Below are positions 31,987-41,138 of a DNA stretch of 64,000 nucleotides, one piece after another. Every line of letters begins with the position of its first letter. Within the stretch, counting starts at the first letter, position 1. The stretch comes from Micrococcales bacterium 72-143 (lineage in GTDB: Bacteria; Actinomycetota; Actinomycetes; Actinomycetales; Microbacteriaceae), in contig MKVM01000001.1 in the NCBI GenBank assembly GCA_001898835.1, positions 1-64,000 on the forward strand, in the 5' to 3' direction. A model generated the notes under the pieces. The model had not been told where the DNA came from. It worked only from the letters and a program-made list of their open reading frames with translations, and made no database searches. The position numbers and the translations under genes are program-made.

Positions 31987-33384
31987 TCAGCCGACGACGG
32001 CGTCGCGGAGATCCTCCTTGGCCGGCCCCGGGCGGTCGACCGCGCGAGAGGCCCACGCGGTGACGCGCTCGAGCGGTCCGCGGCCGAGGGCCAGGGCCCA
32101 CGCTGTGCAGCCCACCAGGAGCGTGCCGATGCACGCGAGCCAGAAGAGCGTGCTGGTGCCTTCGGGGCCGAAGCCCGCGAGTCCGGGGGCGAGCGCGAGC
32201 GGGGAGATGAGCACCGCGAACGAGACTACATGCGCCGAGTAGGCCGTCAACGGCATCGAGCCGACCGCCGCCACGGGAAGCAGAAGCCAGCGGAGCGGTC
32301 GCGCCAGGAGCAGGCAGGCACCCACGATCGCGAGCGCGAAGCCGCCCGAGCCGATGATCTCGAAGGTGCCACCGGAGTGCGGGGAGACACCCCACGCCTG
32401 GGATACGGCCGCACCGAGATCGGATGCACCGAGTCGCTCCAGGTAGTTGCCGCCCGGCACTCCGAATCCCTTGTCGCCGGCGCCTGAGCCACCGCCGACG
32501 GTGTCGGAGAAGCAGGTGACGGTGCCGGGCGACTTCGTGATGCAGCTCTTGCCCGTGAGGTCGAGTCCGTCACCGGGGACTATGCCGGAGGACGAGGACG
32601 AGAACGAGCTGCTGGAGAAGGACATCGAGGCCCAGCCGTCGGGTGTGCCATTGACGGCGCTGCCCACGCCGTAGCCGCCGACCGCGAGCAGAAGGCCGAT
32701 CCCGCCGACCGCCGCCGCGGTCCGGGTCTCGCCGAGGGAGGAGCGGCCCACCGCGATGCCCGCCAGGATCAGCGGCAGCCAGACCGTCAACGGGTACGAA
32801 CCGGCGATCAGGAAGTCCACCCCGGCGCCGCTCCCGCCGAGGGCGAGAGCGCGTACGAGCGCCATGAGCGTCGGCCCCGCGAGGGCGAGCGCCACCGCGG
32901 TGATGACGAGCGTTCGGCGGCGCAGACCGAGGAACGGGATCACGATGAGGAAGAGCACCCCGTAGATGGGGAGGATGACGGCGATGCCGCTGCCGAGGAG
33001 CTCGAGCAGCAGGCCGATCGCGAGCACCGCGAGTGCGCGCCCGGCCATGCGGAGGCGGGCGCTGCGGAGCGCCTCACCCGTCGGCCTCACCCGCACCCCG
33101 GTGGCGAGTGCGACCGAGATGCCGGCCACGACCGCGAACAGGATGGAGGACCGCCCCTCGACGAGCGCGGTCCAGGTGAGAGGGTTCCCCGCCTCGAAGC
33201 CGGTCGCGATGCCGACGTGGACGCCGATCATGCCGAAGACGGCGAGGCCGCGGGCGACGTCGACGCCCATGAGGCGTGGCGGCCGACCGAAGTCCCGGAA
33301 CGCGGAGCGGAGGGACCCCCGTCGCCGATCGGTGCGCGGCTCGAGGGCGGCCCGGATAGCGGGCTGGGGTGCGGCGTCCTGCAT
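31987..33384 (-). CDS. Multi-pass membrane protein, DUF418/heparan-acetyltransferase-like
   Basis: A 465-aa protein with about ten helices. RLMGVDVARGLAVFGMIGVHV is the opening signature of the acyltransferase-3/DUF1624/DUF418 group, and GSMPLTAYSAHVV and GRGPLERVTAWAS near the end fit DUF418. A Ser-rich extracytoplasmic insertion (SMSFSSSSFSSSSSG) with two Cys (CITKSPGTVTC) sits in the middle. ATG 33384 follows the glycosyltransferase stop by 5 bases, so it is the third gene of the operon from 35662. Confidence 0.82.
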   Translation of the reverse strand: MQDAAPQPAIRAALEPRTDRRRGSLRSAFRDFGRPPRLMGVDVARGLAVFGMIGVHVGIATGFEAGNPLTWTALVEGRSSILFAVVAGISVALATGVRVRPTGEALRSARLRMAGRALAVLAIGLLLELLGSGIAVILPIYGVLFLIVIPFLGLRRRTLVITAVALALAGPTLMALVRALALGGSGAGVDFLIAGSYPLTVWLPLILAGIAVGRSSLGETRTAAAVGGIGLLLAVGGYGVGSAVNGTPDGWASMSFSSSSFSSSSSGIVPGDGLDLTGKSCITKSPGTVTCFSDTVGGGSGAGDKGFGVPGGNYLERLGASDLGAAVSQAWGVSPHSGGTFEIIGSGGFALAIVGACLLLARPLRWLLLPVAAVGSMPLTAYSAHVVSFAVLISPLALAPGLAGFGPEGTSTLFWLACIGTLLVGCTAWALALGRGPLERVTAWASRAVDRPGPAKEDLRDAVVG

Positions 33385-33389
33385 GACCG

Positions 33390-34151
33390 TCAGACCGCCG
33401 CGACCGGGGCGGGCGCGACCGCGGCGGGGGCCGTAGCGGGCGTGCTCGGGCTGTACGGGTGGCGACGCCACCGAATGACGCGGGTGAGTGCCTCGGCGAT
33501 GATGCCGCCCGTCATCTTCGAGTGCCCGTGGGCGCGCTCGGCGAACGCGATCGGCACCTCGGTGACGGTCAGGCCGCAGCGCTCCGCGCGATGGAGCGTC
33601 TCGATCTGGAAGCAGTATCCGTTCGAGGTCGTCGAGGAGGCGTCGATGACCTCCAGCGCCTCGGCGCGGAAGGCGCGGAACCCGCTCGTCGCATCGTGCA
33701 CGGGGATACCGAGCATGAGCCGCACGTAGCTGCTCGCCGTGCGCGAGAGCGCGCGTCGGTGCAGGGCCCAGCCCGCGACGCTCCCGCCGTGGATCCACCT
33801 GCTGCCGACCGCGACGTCGGCGGCGGCCAGCGCCTCCACGAGGGCGGGCAGGCGCTCCGCGGGGTGCGATCCGTCGGCATCCATCTCGATGACGACCTCG
33901 TAGCCGTGCGCCCGCGCGTAGTCGAAGCCGGCGCGGTACGCCGCGCCGAGCCCGTTCTTCTGCTCGCGCTCGAGGAGCGAGACCCGCGGGTCGTCGAGCG
34001 CTCGGCCGGCGACCAGGGCTCCCGTGCCGTCAGGCGATCCGTCGTCCACGACGAGCACGTCGGACGAGGGCAGGTACATGGAGATCTCGTCCAGCGTGTG
34101 CAGGATGTTCGGCGCCTCGTTGAAGGTGGGGACGATGACGAGGGTTCTCAT
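33390..34151 (-). CDS. Polyprenol-phosphate mannose synthase-like GT2 glycosyltransferase
   Basis: A 253-aa family 2 glycosyltransferase like Dpm1/Ppm1. LVIVPTFNEAPNI starts the fold; VVDDGSPDGTGAL and EMDADGSHP (metal-binding DxD) follow, then HGHSKM, all typical of dolichol/polyprenol-phosphate mannose synthases. There is no fused N-acyltransferase domain. A Pro/Ala-rich tail ends the protein. It overlaps the GT-C gene by 4 bases, so it may supply lipid-linked sugar for it. Confidence 0.88.
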   Translation of the reverse strand: MRTLVIVPTFNEAPNILHTLDEISMYLPSSDVLVVDDGSPDGTGALVAGRALDDPRVSLLEREQKNGLGAAYRAGFDYARAHGYEVVIEMDADGSHPAERLPALVEALAAADVAVGSRWIHGGSVAGWALHRRALSRTASSYVRLMLGIPVHDATSGFRAFRAEALEVIDASSTTSNGYCFQIETLHRAERCGLTVTEVPIAFAERAHGHSKMTGGIIAEALTRVIRWRRHPYSPSTPATAPAAVAPAPVAAV

Positions 34152-35662
34152 GAGATTCCTTTCGAGTAGAGGCGGATGACGTCGCGCGCGAGCGTGTGGG
34201 TGTCGGTCAGGTGGTAGCCGGCCCGCTGGAGGAAGCTCTCGTCGTCGGCGGTGCCGTCGGCCGAGCGTGCGACCACCCAGACGCGCTCTCGATCACCGAG
34301 GGCATCGGGCAGCTCCCTGAGCGTCGTGACCGTGTCCCAGAGACCGGAGGTGGTCTCGTAGGAGCGCACCAGACCGAGGTCGACGGTGTGCTGGAACCCG
34401 TCGGGGTAGAGACGGAGCGCGAGGCGCGGGCGGCGCGAGGGGCGCACGCCCTCGTCGAAGACGATGCCGTCGCCCGGGCGGCTGTTCGCCCCGACGTATT
34501 CGGAGACCTGAGCCCAGTCGCTTCCGAACTTCGCGTTCTCCGTGCGCTGCGAGGTCGCGAAGGGAACGGCCAGCACCAGCCCGACCGCGCCCGCGATCAG
34601 CGCCACGGGGCGCGGCCGGATGAGCGCCACGGTGAGTGCGATGAGGATGCCCGCGGCCGGCGCGCTGAACGACAGGTACCGACCGGTGTACAGCGGGCCC
34701 GCCGCGGCGTTCGCGAGCAGCAGCCCCGCCATCGGGACGAGCAGCCACAGCGTCGAGATCCAGATGAGCGTGCGCCGACCCGCGTCGCCCGGGAGCGCCG
34801 GGAGTCGCACGCGCGAGCGCAGCGCCCACACGATGGCGAACACGATGGCCGCCCAGGCCGCGACGGCGATGGGGATCGACCCGAACCACTGGTCCACGAA
34901 GATCATCACGGGGTTGGTGACGTCTCTGCGTGCGAGGAAGGCGATCTGCCCACGCTGCCCCATGGCGACGATCGCGAAGGGGAGGCAGGCGACGGCCGCG
35001 AGCACGGTGGTCGCTCCCCAGCGCCCCCAGCTGGGGAGGGGCGCGCGCAGCACGAGCAGCACCAGCAGGTGGAAAGCCGCGACGAGCGCGGTGTAGAGGA
35101 AGACGTGGACGCTCACGACGAGCAGACCGCCGTAGAGGAGCCACCACCGCGCACGCACCTCGCGGGTGCGCACGAGGTGCAGCAGCAGCACGGTGAGCCA
35201 CGTGACGAGGGCGGCGGAGATGGCGGCAGAGCGGGCCTCGGCGGCCATGAAGCCGATCCGGGGCACCAGAAGGCACACGATGCCCGCCAGCACGGCGATG
35301 CGGCCGTTCGTCAGCGAGCGGCAGAGCACGACGACCCCGGCGACGGTCGCTCCGACGGCGAGTGCGCTGGGGAAGCGCACCGAGAAAGCGGATGCGCCGA
35401 ACACGTCGATCCAGAGGTGCAGCATCGCGTAGTAGACCGCGTGCACCGCGTCGACGTTCGCCACCATCGCCCAGAGCGACTCCCAGGGCCGCTGCGCCGA
35501 CATCACGCTCGCGGCCTCGTCGCCCCACATCGAGGGGACGCCGCTGCCGATCGCCGTCACCAGCGCGGCGCCGATCCCCATCGCGGCGGGCGCGACCGCG
35601 GGATGCCGCGTGCCCCGCTGCGGAGCGGACGCCACCTGGGGAGGGGCGAGTGTCGTGGTCAC
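34148..35662 (-). CDS. GT-C type membrane glycosyltransferase (GT39/PMT-like)
   Basis: A 504-aa protein with about ten helices. VPSMWGDEAASVMSAQRPW contains the Asp-Glu pair of the first extracytoplasmic loop that is catalytic in the PMT/GT39 class, and ALYTGRYLSFSAP is another conserved loop. GTG 35662 is chosen because TAGCGT (35670-35675, this strand) ends 7 bases upstream (leaderless). Its neighbour makes polyprenol-phosphate sugars, so this probably glycosylates an envelope polymer or protein; the acceptor is unknown. Confidence 0.8.
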   Translation of the reverse strand: MTTTLAPPQVASAPQRGTRHPAVAPAAMGIGAALVTAIGSGVPSMWGDEAASVMSAQRPWESLWAMVANVDAVHAVYYAMLHLWIDVFGASAFSVRFPSALAVGATVAGVVVLCRSLTNGRIAVLAGIVCLLVPRIGFMAAEARSAAISAALVTWLTVLLLHLVRTREVRARWWLLYGGLLVVSVHVFLYTALVAAFHLLVLLVLRAPLPSWGRWGATTVLAAVACLPFAIVAMGQRGQIAFLARRDVTNPVMIFVDQWFGSIPIAVAAWAAIVFAIVWALRSRVRLPALPGDAGRRTLIWISTLWLLVPMAGLLLANAAAGPLYTGRYLSFSAPAAGILIALTVALIRPRPVALIAGAVGLVLAVPFATSQRTENAKFGSDWAQVSEYVGANSRPGDGIVFDEGVRPSRRPRLALRLYPDGFQHTVDLGLVRSYETTSGLWDTVTTLRELPDALGDRERVWVVARSADGTADDESFLQRAGYHLTDTHTLARDVIRLYSKGIS

Positions 35663-35669
35663 GATGGCG

Positions 35670-35740
35670 ACGCTAGGAGCCGAAGCTAAGCGCAACGTAA
35701 GCGGCCCGCTTAGCTGCGTCTTAGGCGCCCTCCGTACGGT
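35670..35740. promoter_or_regulatory. Divergent promoter with 11-bp-spaced CTTAG boxes
   Basis: Right-facing: CTTAG (35709-35713), six bases, CTTAG (35720-35724), ten bases, -10 TACGGT (35735-35740). Left-facing (reverse strand): CTTAC (35697-35701), six bases, CTTAG (35686-35690), ten bases, -10 TAGCGT (35670-35675). The 11-bp repeat occupying the -35 region on both sides is the layout of OmpR/PhoB-type activator sites. No normal -35 is visible. Confidence 0.55.
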
Positions 35741-35746
35741 GTGCCC

Positions 35747-36472
35747 GTGCGCACCGACAGGCGGGGAACCGCGATGCAGATCCTGCTGCTGGCCGCGGCG
35801 ATCGCCTACTCCGGCCTCCCCTGGGAGGCCGTTGCGGGCTTCCCGCTGGATCCGGCCGGCTCGTACCTCTCAGAGCTCGCCGCCGCGGACCAGCCGCTCG
35901 GGTGGCTCTTCCGCGCGCTCGACCTCACCACCGGCGTGCTCGTGCTCATCGCCCTGCTGGTGGGCGGCAGGAGCGGCGGCGCGGTCGCCCGCAGGGGGGC
36001 GACCCTCGCGCTCGCCGGGTTCGCGGTGCTGACGATCGTCGACGCGTCGTCGCCGATGGCCTGCGCGAGCTCGGCCAGCCTCCGGTGCGCCCGCGGGGAT
36101 GCGGCCAACACTCTCGGGCTCGCGCACCAGATCCACACGGTGAGCAGCGCGGGCGCGCTGGCGGCCCTGCTGGTCTCCGCGGTCTTGCTCGCCGTTGCGG
36201 TGAGCCGCGATGCGGGGTGGGATCGTCCCGTCGGGCGCCGACTGCTGCTCGCCCTGGTCGTCTCGATCGTCGCGGTCACGGTGCTCGTCTCGGTGCTCGC
36301 GGTGCTGAGCACCGACGAGGGGCGGCTGATGAGCGGGGGCGGCTACGCGCAGCGCGCGCAGGTCCTCCTCGTGAGCCTGTATCTCGGATGGTTCGGCTTC
36401 CTCGTGAAGCGGCTCGGGTCCGGGCCCGTGCGCGTCACCGCGTCGCCTACGGATGCGGTGAGGCCGCGATGA
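35747..36472 (+). CDS. DUF998-type membrane protein
   Basis: A 241-aa protein with about six helices. YLSELAAADQPLGWLFRALD and VDASSPMACASSASLRC are typical of the DUF998 family; the Cys pair in the latter loop may form a disulfide. GTG 35747 is 6 bases after a -10-like TACGGT, so leaderless. GTG 35741 or ATG 35774 are alternatives. The stop overlaps the next gene (ATGA). Function unknown. Confidence 0.8.
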   Translation: MRTDRRGTAMQILLLAAAIAYSGLPWEAVAGFPLDPAGSYLSELAAADQPLGWLFRALDLTTGVLVLIALLVGGRSGGAVARRGATLALAGFAVLTIVDASSPMACASSASLRCARGDAANTLGLAHQIHTVSSAGALAALLVSAVLLAVAVSRDAGWDRPVGRRLLLALVVSIVAVTVLVSVLAVLSTDEGRLMSGGGYAQRAQVLLVSLYLGWFGFLVKRLGSGPVRVTASPTDAVRPR

Positions 36473-37689
36473 CCGCGCCGGCGCCCGCCCTCCCGCCGCG
36501 GCAGCTCGGGCGGCTGGTCGGCCTCGACCTGTTCCGCGCCGTCGCCGTGTTCGGCATGCTGGTGGCCCACGTCGGTCCCGCGGCCTGGACGGCGGGCGAC
36601 GGGTTCGGCACGGTGCACTGGGAATGGGAGATCTTCCACTCCCGGATGCCGGCGATGTTCGCGTTCGCCGCCGGGATCTCCCTGAACCTCGGGCGCGGCA
36701 GCGCGGTGAGCGGACCGCAGCCCGCGGTGGTGCCCACCCTCATCCGCGCCGCGCTGATCGCTCTGTGCGGCGTCGCCCTGATGCTGCTCGGCACCCCGGT
36801 CGTGGTGATCCTCGCCTACTTCGCGGTGTGGTTCGTGCTCGTGCTGCCGTTCCGCCGGCTCGGCGTGCGCGCGCTGATCGCGGTGGCGCTCGGCTGGGCG
36901 GTGGCCGGCCCGCCGCTGTCGTTCCTGGCGCGCTCTGCCGTCGAATTGCCGGGCAACCCCGTGTGGGCGCTGCTCGTGGCGGGCGACTACCCGGCGCTGA
37001 CCTGGATGCCGTTCGTGCTCGCGGGGCTCGCCGCCGGTCGCATGGACCTCGCCTCGGCGCCGGTGCGGCGCGGGCTCGCGGTCGCGGGCGTCGCGCTCAT
37101 GGGCGTGGGCTATGGGCTCTCGACGCTCGTGCTCTACAACGGAGCGGCCGAGCGCATCATGGCCTCCCTCCCGACCGCGGACGGACGGGACCCGGCGCAG
37201 CAGTTCGCCCGGCTGTTCTTCCATGAGCGCGGGGTCACCGAAACGGGCGACTGGTTGTGGCTCGTGGCGCCCGCGCCCCACTCGGGCAGCTGGGCGGACG
37301 TGCTCGGATGTCTGGGGGTCTGCGCGCTCCTGCTCGCGCTGCTGCTTCCCCTCGGCGACGCGGCGCGGTGGGCCGACGGGCATGCGGGGCGCATCCGGTG
37401 GGGGATCGGGGTCGCCGTCTCGGCGGTCGCGCCCCTCGGCGCCATGGTGCTCTCGGTGTACGCCGCGCACATCGTGGCGATGGCCGTGATCACCACGGTC
37501 ACCGGGCACTCCTTCCGCGGGGCTCAGAGCGTGCTCACCCTCGCCGCGTTCACGGCGGGGCTCATGGTCTTCGCCTGGCTGTGGATGCGTCGCTACGGTC
37601 GCGGGCCTCTCGAGTGGCTCCTCGGCTGGGCGAGCGCCCTCATCGAACGAACGGGAAGGCGAGTGTCTGCCGGATCGTCGCGCCGGTAG
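36469..37689 (+). CDS. Multi-pass membrane protein, DUF418/DUF1624-like
   Basis: A 406-aa protein with about ten helices, beginning RLVGLDLFRAVAVFGMLVAHV, the same opening signature as the protein at 31987. MVLSVYAAHIVAMAVI and RYGRGPLEWLLGWAS correspond to the C-terminal motif of that paralogue. Likely both modify or export an envelope component, by family only. ATG 36469 overlaps the DUF998 stop; its 3' end overlaps the convergent lysX gene by 50 bp. Confidence 0.82.
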   Translation: MTAPAPALPPRQLGRLVGLDLFRAVAVFGMLVAHVGPAAWTAGDGFGTVHWEWEIFHSRMPAMFAFAAGISLNLGRGSAVSGPQPAVVPTLIRAALIALCGVALMLLGTPVVVILAYFAVWFVLVLPFRRLGVRALIAVALGWAVAGPPLSFLARSAVELPGNPVWALLVAGDYPALTWMPFVLAGLAAGRMDLASAPVRRGLAVAGVALMGVGYGLSTLVLYNGAAERIMASLPTADGRDPAQQFARLFFHERGVTETGDWLWLVAPAPHSGSWADVLGCLGVCALLLALLLPLGDAARWADGHAGRIRWGIGVAVSAVAPLGAMVLSVYAAHIVAMAVITTVTGHSFRGAQSVLTLAAFTAGLMVFAWLWMRRYGRGPLEWLLGWASALIERTGRRVSAGSSRR

Positions 37690-40600
37690 CCGCCATCACG
37701 ATCCGGTCCACGCCGAGCCCGAGACCGCCGGTCGGCGGCATCCCGAACTCGAGCGCCGCGAGGAAGTCCTCGTCGAGCTCCATCGCCTCCGGGTCGCCCC
37801 CGGCGGCGCGCAGCGATTGCGCGGTCAGGCGGCGGCGCTGCTCGATGGGGTCGACCAGCTCCGAGTAGGCGGTGCCGAGCTCCATGCCGAGCGCCACGAG
37901 GTCCCAGCGCTCGGAGAGCCCCTCGATCCGCCGGTGGGGCCGGGCGAGTGGCGAGGTGTCCGACGGGAAGTCGGTGTAGAAGGTGGGGAGCACGGTCTCG
38001 GGTTCCACGAGCTCCTCGTGCAGCCGCTCGATGATCGTGCCGGCCGTGTCCTCATCGGTCACCGAGACGCGGTAGACCGCGCAGAGCTCGCGCAGCACGC
38101 CGAGCTCGAGGTCGATCGAGATGGGAACGCCGATGCGTTCCGTGAGGGCATCGCACACGGTGACCACGCGCCAGCTTCCCGAGACATCGACTCGCGTCCC
38201 GTCGGCGGTGAGGAGCGTCGGGCTCCCCGCCGCCGCGACCACCATGTCCTTCACGAGGCGCTCGGCGAGCTCCCGCATGTCGGTGTAGTCGGCGAACGCG
38301 CGGTACGCCTCCATAGCGGTGAACTCCGGGTTGTGCGTGCTGTCGACGCCCTCGTTCCGGAAGTTGCGGCCGATCTCGAACACCTGTGGGAACCCGGCGA
38401 CGATCAGGCGCTTGAGTGCCAGCTCCGGCGCGATGCGCAACGACAGGTCGCGATGGTACGCGTTGATGTGGGTGCGGAAGGGGCGCGCGTTCGCGCCGCC
38501 GTGGATGCGCTGGAGGATCGGGGTCTCCACCTCCATGTAGCTCTCGTCGACGAGGCGGTCGCGGAGGGCTCGCACCGCGCGCGAGCGGGCGCGCAGGAGC
38601 CCGGCGGCCTCGTCGGAGCTCGCGAGGTGCACGTGCCGCTGGCGCACCTGCGCCTCCGGGTCGGTGAGGCCCATGCGGCGGTCGGGCGGCTGCCGGAGCG
38701 ACTTGGACGCGGTGACCCACGACTCGGCGAGCAGGCTCGGCTCGCCGGTGTCGCTGAGCGTCGCCTCGCCCGTCACCGAGACGATGTCTCCCAGGCGGGC
38801 GTGCCTCAGTGCCTCGTAGCCTGCGGTGTCGTGCGCGGTCGCGATGACCTGGAAGGGGGTGTGGTTCTCGATCAGGTCGAGGAACGCGATCCCACCGTGC
38901 CGGCGGCGGCCGATGATGCGCCCCGTGACGGATGCGCGCCCCGAGAGGTGAGCGCGCAGCTCGGCGAGCGCGTGGGTGCGCGGAACGACCGCGGGATATG
39001 GCTCCTCGCCGCCCGCTCGCATGGCGAGCACCTCGGCCGCCCGCGGCGAGAGCGGTGCCGCGGATCCGTCGCGCGGTTCCGTGCGCGCCCGCTCCGCCGC
39101 CAGCGCCTTCAGGAACGCTGCGCTCCGTGGCGTTCCCGCCCCCGCACGCCGAGAGCCTGCGGAGCCCGCGAACCCCTCGACACGGGCGACGGCGAGCATC
39201 ACGCCGCCGAGGGAGGTGTGTCGGGACCACATCAGGAAGCGCGGCCGCCAGTCCGGCTCGTACTTCTCGTTCGCCCGCCGGAGCGACTCGAGCTGCCACC
39301 GCCTCGAGAGCAGCAGCAGGATCCTGCGCTTCGCCCGGAGCAGCGGGCCGGCGCCCACCCGCGCGCCCCGCACGAGCACGTCCCGGAGCACGGCGAAGTT
39401 GAGCGAGATGCGTCGCAGCCCGAGCGTCTCGGCCTCCGCCAGCAGCGTCGCGACGAGGAACTCGGTCGTGCCGTTGACCGCGTTCGGGCTGCGTCGCATC
39501 ACGTCGAGCGAGATCCCGTCGCCGTTCCAGGGCACGAACACCAGGAGGGCCATGATCTCGTCCGAGCCGTCGTGGGCGGTCACGATCAGCGAGTCGCCGT
39601 CGCTCGGATCGCCCATCCGCGACAACGCCATGGAGAACCCGCGCTCGCTCTCGGCGCCGCGCCACAGCTCGGCGAGCGCCTCGATCCGCTCGAGCGCCTC
39701 CGGCGCGAGATCACGCTGGCGGCGGATCTTCACCGTGTATCCGGCGCGACGTGCGCGGCGACGGGCCGCGTCGATGTGGGGAGAGCGCAGTACCGCGTCG
39801 CGCCGTGCGCCGTCCACATGCAGAAGCGCCTCGTCGCCGAGTGACACCCCGCGCATGCCGTACCGGGCGTAGTGGTCAGCGCCTCGTTCCGTGGCGGCGA
39901 GCACCGCCGGGCGCCAGCCGTAGCCCTGCACGACCTTGAGCCACTCCTCGGTGGCAGCGACCCACGCGCCTTCCGGACCCAGGGGGTCACCGCTGGCGAG
40001 CGCCACGCCGTTCACGACGCGGTACGAGACCGCCGCGCGGCGATCGGTCGAGAAGACCACCGACTTGTCCCGCCGTGTGGCGAAGTACGCGAGCGAGTCC
40101 TCGCTGCGGCTCGTGCGGAGGATGCGCCGCACACCCAGCTCCTCGACCTCCGTCACGAGCCGACGCTGCCGTGCGCTGCGCAGGAGAACCCACAGCGCCA
40201 GCAGCAGCGCGCTCGCCGAGAGGGAGGTGACCGCGAGCTCGACACCCGTGCTCAGCCGGTCGGCCGAGCCATCCAGCAGCCAGTCGCTCGGATAGATGCC
40301 CGTCGCGGCGTGCAGCGACCACCACCAGCCGTCCGACACCGAGATCGAGGGATCGGCGTACTGCGAGAGCAGCCCGCCCACGACCACCGCCACCGCCACG
40401 CCGCAGACGAAGACGGCGAGCGCGCGCCGGTAGGACGCGGGCTCGGCGCGCGCGGAGAACTCCCGGCGGGCGGCGATGAGCAGCGCGATGAAGCCCACGG
40501 CGACCGCGGCCGCGACGAGATCGGCGGTGCCGCCTTCCGCGAAGAAGGTGGCGTTGCGCGGTCCGACGCTGATCAGGTTCACGACGGGCATCAGCACCGT

Positions 40601-40948
40601 CGGCAGCTCGAAGAGGATCAGGAACAGCATCGCTCCGCGCAGCCGGCGCTTCGCGGCGCTCCCGACGACGAACAGGAGCACGGCGTTGAAGACGAACGGC
40701 TCGGGGCTGAGCCCCAGCACGGCGAAGTACGACGTCGCCCAGTACACCCCTTCGGGCAGTACGACGTCGGAGAAGGCGATCACGAGCATCGTGACGGCGA
40801 CGAGCTGGAGAACACGCCCCGTCCAGAGCGGCACGCCCGAGAGCAGGCGGGCCCCCCGCCGGCCGCGCGCGAGCGCCGCCGATGCGCTCGTCCTCGTCGG
40901 GTGCACGCCGAGGCGTCCGCCGGCGATGTCTCCAGGCAGCGCGCTCAT
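37640..40948 (-). CDS. lysX: Bifunctional lysyl-phosphatidylglycerol synthase / lysine-tRNA ligase
   Basis: A 1102-aa fusion. Residues ~40-240 are membrane helices, ~250-600 are the DUF2156/MprF aminoacyltransferase part (IRRQRDLAPEALERIEAL, GISLDVMRRSPNAVNGTTEFL), and ~620-1102 are a full LysRS with OB fold (VTGRIIGRRRHGGIAFLDL), motif 2 (FRNEGVDSTHNPEFTAMEAY) and motif 3 (GLGLGVDRIVM). It charges tRNA-Lys and transfers Lys to phosphatidylglycerol, adding positive charge to the membrane and, in mycobacteria, protecting against cationic peptides. Start ATG 40948 has GGAGGAG just upstream. It carries its own tRNA synthetase, so a separate LysRS should exist elsewhere. Confidence 0.95.
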   Translation of the reverse strand: MSALPGDIAGGRLGVHPTRTSASAALARGRRGARLLSGVPLWTGRVLQLVAVTMLVIAFSDVVLPEGVYWATSYFAVLGLSPEPFVFNAVLLFVVGSAAKRRLRGAMLFLILFELPTVLMPVVNLISVGPRNATFFAEGGTADLVAAAVAVGFIALLIAARREFSARAEPASYRRALAVFVCGVAVAVVVGGLLSQYADPSISVSDGWWWSLHAATGIYPSDWLLDGSADRLSTGVELAVTSLSASALLLALWVLLRSARQRRLVTEVEELGVRRILRTSRSEDSLAYFATRRDKSVVFSTDRRAAVSYRVVNGVALASGDPLGPEGAWVAATEEWLKVVQGYGWRPAVLAATERGADHYARYGMRGVSLGDEALLHVDGARRDAVLRSPHIDAARRRARRAGYTVKIRRQRDLAPEALERIEALAELWRGAESERGFSMALSRMGDPSDGDSLIVTAHDGSDEIMALLVFVPWNGDGISLDVMRRSPNAVNGTTEFLVATLLAEAETLGLRRISLNFAVLRDVLVRGARVGAGPLLRAKRRILLLLSRRWQLESLRRANEKYEPDWRPRFLMWSRHTSLGGVMLAVARVEGFAGSAGSRRAGAGTPRSAAFLKALAAERARTEPRDGSAAPLSPRAAEVLAMRAGGEEPYPAVVPRTHALAELRAHLSGRASVTGRIIGRRRHGGIAFLDLIENHTPFQVIATAHDTAGYEALRHARLGDIVSVTGEATLSDTGEPSLLAESWVTASKSLRQPPDRRMGLTDPEAQVRQRHVHLASSDEAAGLLRARSRAVRALRDRLVDESYMEVETPILQRIHGGANARPFRTHINAYHRDLSLRIAPELALKRLIVAGFPQVFEIGRNFRNEGVDSTHNPEFTAMEAYRAFADYTDMRELAERLVKDMVVAAAGSPTLLTADGTRVDVSGSWRVVTVCDALTERIGVPISIDLELGVLRELCAVYRVSVTDEDTAGTIIERLHEELVEPETVLPTFYTDFPSDTSPLARPHRRIEGLSERWDLVALGMELGTAYSELVDPIEQRRRLTAQSLRAAGGDPEAMELDEDFLAALEFGMPPTGGLGLGVDRIVMAATGATIRQTLAFPFVR

Positions 40949-40994
40949 CTGCTCCTCCTCTCCGTCGACGACCCCGATGGTGCCGTCGCGACCC

Positions 40995-41026
40995 AGGATG
41001 TAGCCGCCGCATAAGAGCCGGATATG
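40995..41026 (-). promoter_or_regulatory. lysX promoter with CTTAT boxes
   Basis: Reading on the reverse strand: CATAT (41022-41026), six bases, CTTAT (41011-41015), ten bases, then CATCCT (40995-41000) as -10. The box period (11 bp) and the distance to the -10 equal those of the divergent promoter at 35670-35740, although the boxes are less exact. The leader to lysX is about 40 bases. Confidence 0.42.
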
Positions 41027-41138
41027 ACTTCGCCCGTCTCGCCGTTCACGCCTCTCGCATTTGTTTACGCTCGGACCACCGAGCCCGACGGGTGCGGCTC
41101 ATGGCAGCGACAGCGCCCCGACGGAAGGAGGTGCCGGC

